Source of the DNA: Phycisphaerales bacterium UBA1926
GTDB taxonomy: Bacteria > Planctomycetota > Phycisphaerae > Phycisphaerales > UBA1924
DNA: 5,985 nt
Assembly: GCA_002337215.1 (NCBI GenBank)
Contig: DDFO01000063.1
Location: 36,347 to 42,331, forward strand
Direction of reading: 5' to 3'
A model generated the notes under the pieces. That model did no database searches. It was not told the DNA's origin and saw only the letters and a list, made by a program, of their open reading frames with translations. A program made the translations under genes and the position numbers. Every line of letters starts with the position of its first letter. Position 1 is the first letter of the stretch. This document shows, piece by piece, positions 5,901 through 5,985 of the stretch.

Positions 5901-5985
5901 GGCGAGCGCGTGGGGACGCACGGCCCATCTCCGGGAACTCCTGGGGCGTGGCCGTTTCTGACAGGCCGTGTTCGCGGTCAGCGAG

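Noticed and set aside
5035..5928. Long - strand open frame of 297 codons
   Set aside because: It is antisense to the lipoprotein gene, whose signal peptide and domain motifs are clear. This frame is Ser/Arg/Pro-rich without features.

Overview
The window is GC-rich bacterial DNA with genes packed tightly along the + strand and one gene leaving the left edge on the - strand. Several proteins look like lineage-specific Planctomycetota families, most plausibly of the class Phycisphaerae. The evidence is a glycosyltransferase ending in a FGGGLDDP...R..HYR motif and a BshC-like protein with TGHQ and HGTGGGxYD motifs. This assignment rests on remembered family patterns and GC content, not on a search. 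No mobile element, CRISPR array, tRNA or rRNA was seen.

Layout. On the - strand, 297 to 1 is the N-terminal 99 codons of a hydrophilic, probably disordered protein cut by the window edge. A divergent spacer of about 170 bases (298-471) follows. On the + strand, about 472-1602 encodes a secreted protein that resembles a decayed ClpP/SppA-fold (NfeD-type) serine protease. It overlaps 1571-2260, an unrecognised protein with an adhesion-free, soluble-looking C-terminal half. A hairpin lies just after that gene. The spacer 2261-2505 then carries two strong stem-loops leading into a second gene block.

The second block is 2506-3288 (family 2 glycosyltransferase of the dolichol-phosphate-mannose-synthase type), 3327-4754 (remote BshC/cysteine-ligase-like protein) and 4751-5797 (a lipoprotein with the periplasmic-binding fold used for cobalamin, siderophore or heme uptake). 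The spacing is 38 bases, then a 4-base GTGA overlap, so these three are probably co-transcribed. No permease or ATPase gene follows within the window. The last 188 bases hold a possible 30-codon ORF, an AT-rich inverted repeat and a weak promoter-like site pointing to a gene beyond the right edge.

How the genes work together is not established. The glycosyltransferase plus BshC-like pairing superficially recalls bacillithiol synthesis (a glycosyltransferase and a cysteine-adding enzyme). However, the glycosyltransferase is the wrong family (GT2, not GT4 BshA) and no BshB-type deacetylase is visible, so this is only a hypothesis. Nothing here is a clear new defence or mobile system. The best leads are the structured leader, the catalytically decayed protease-like protein and the GT2/BshC-like/binding-lipoprotein block.
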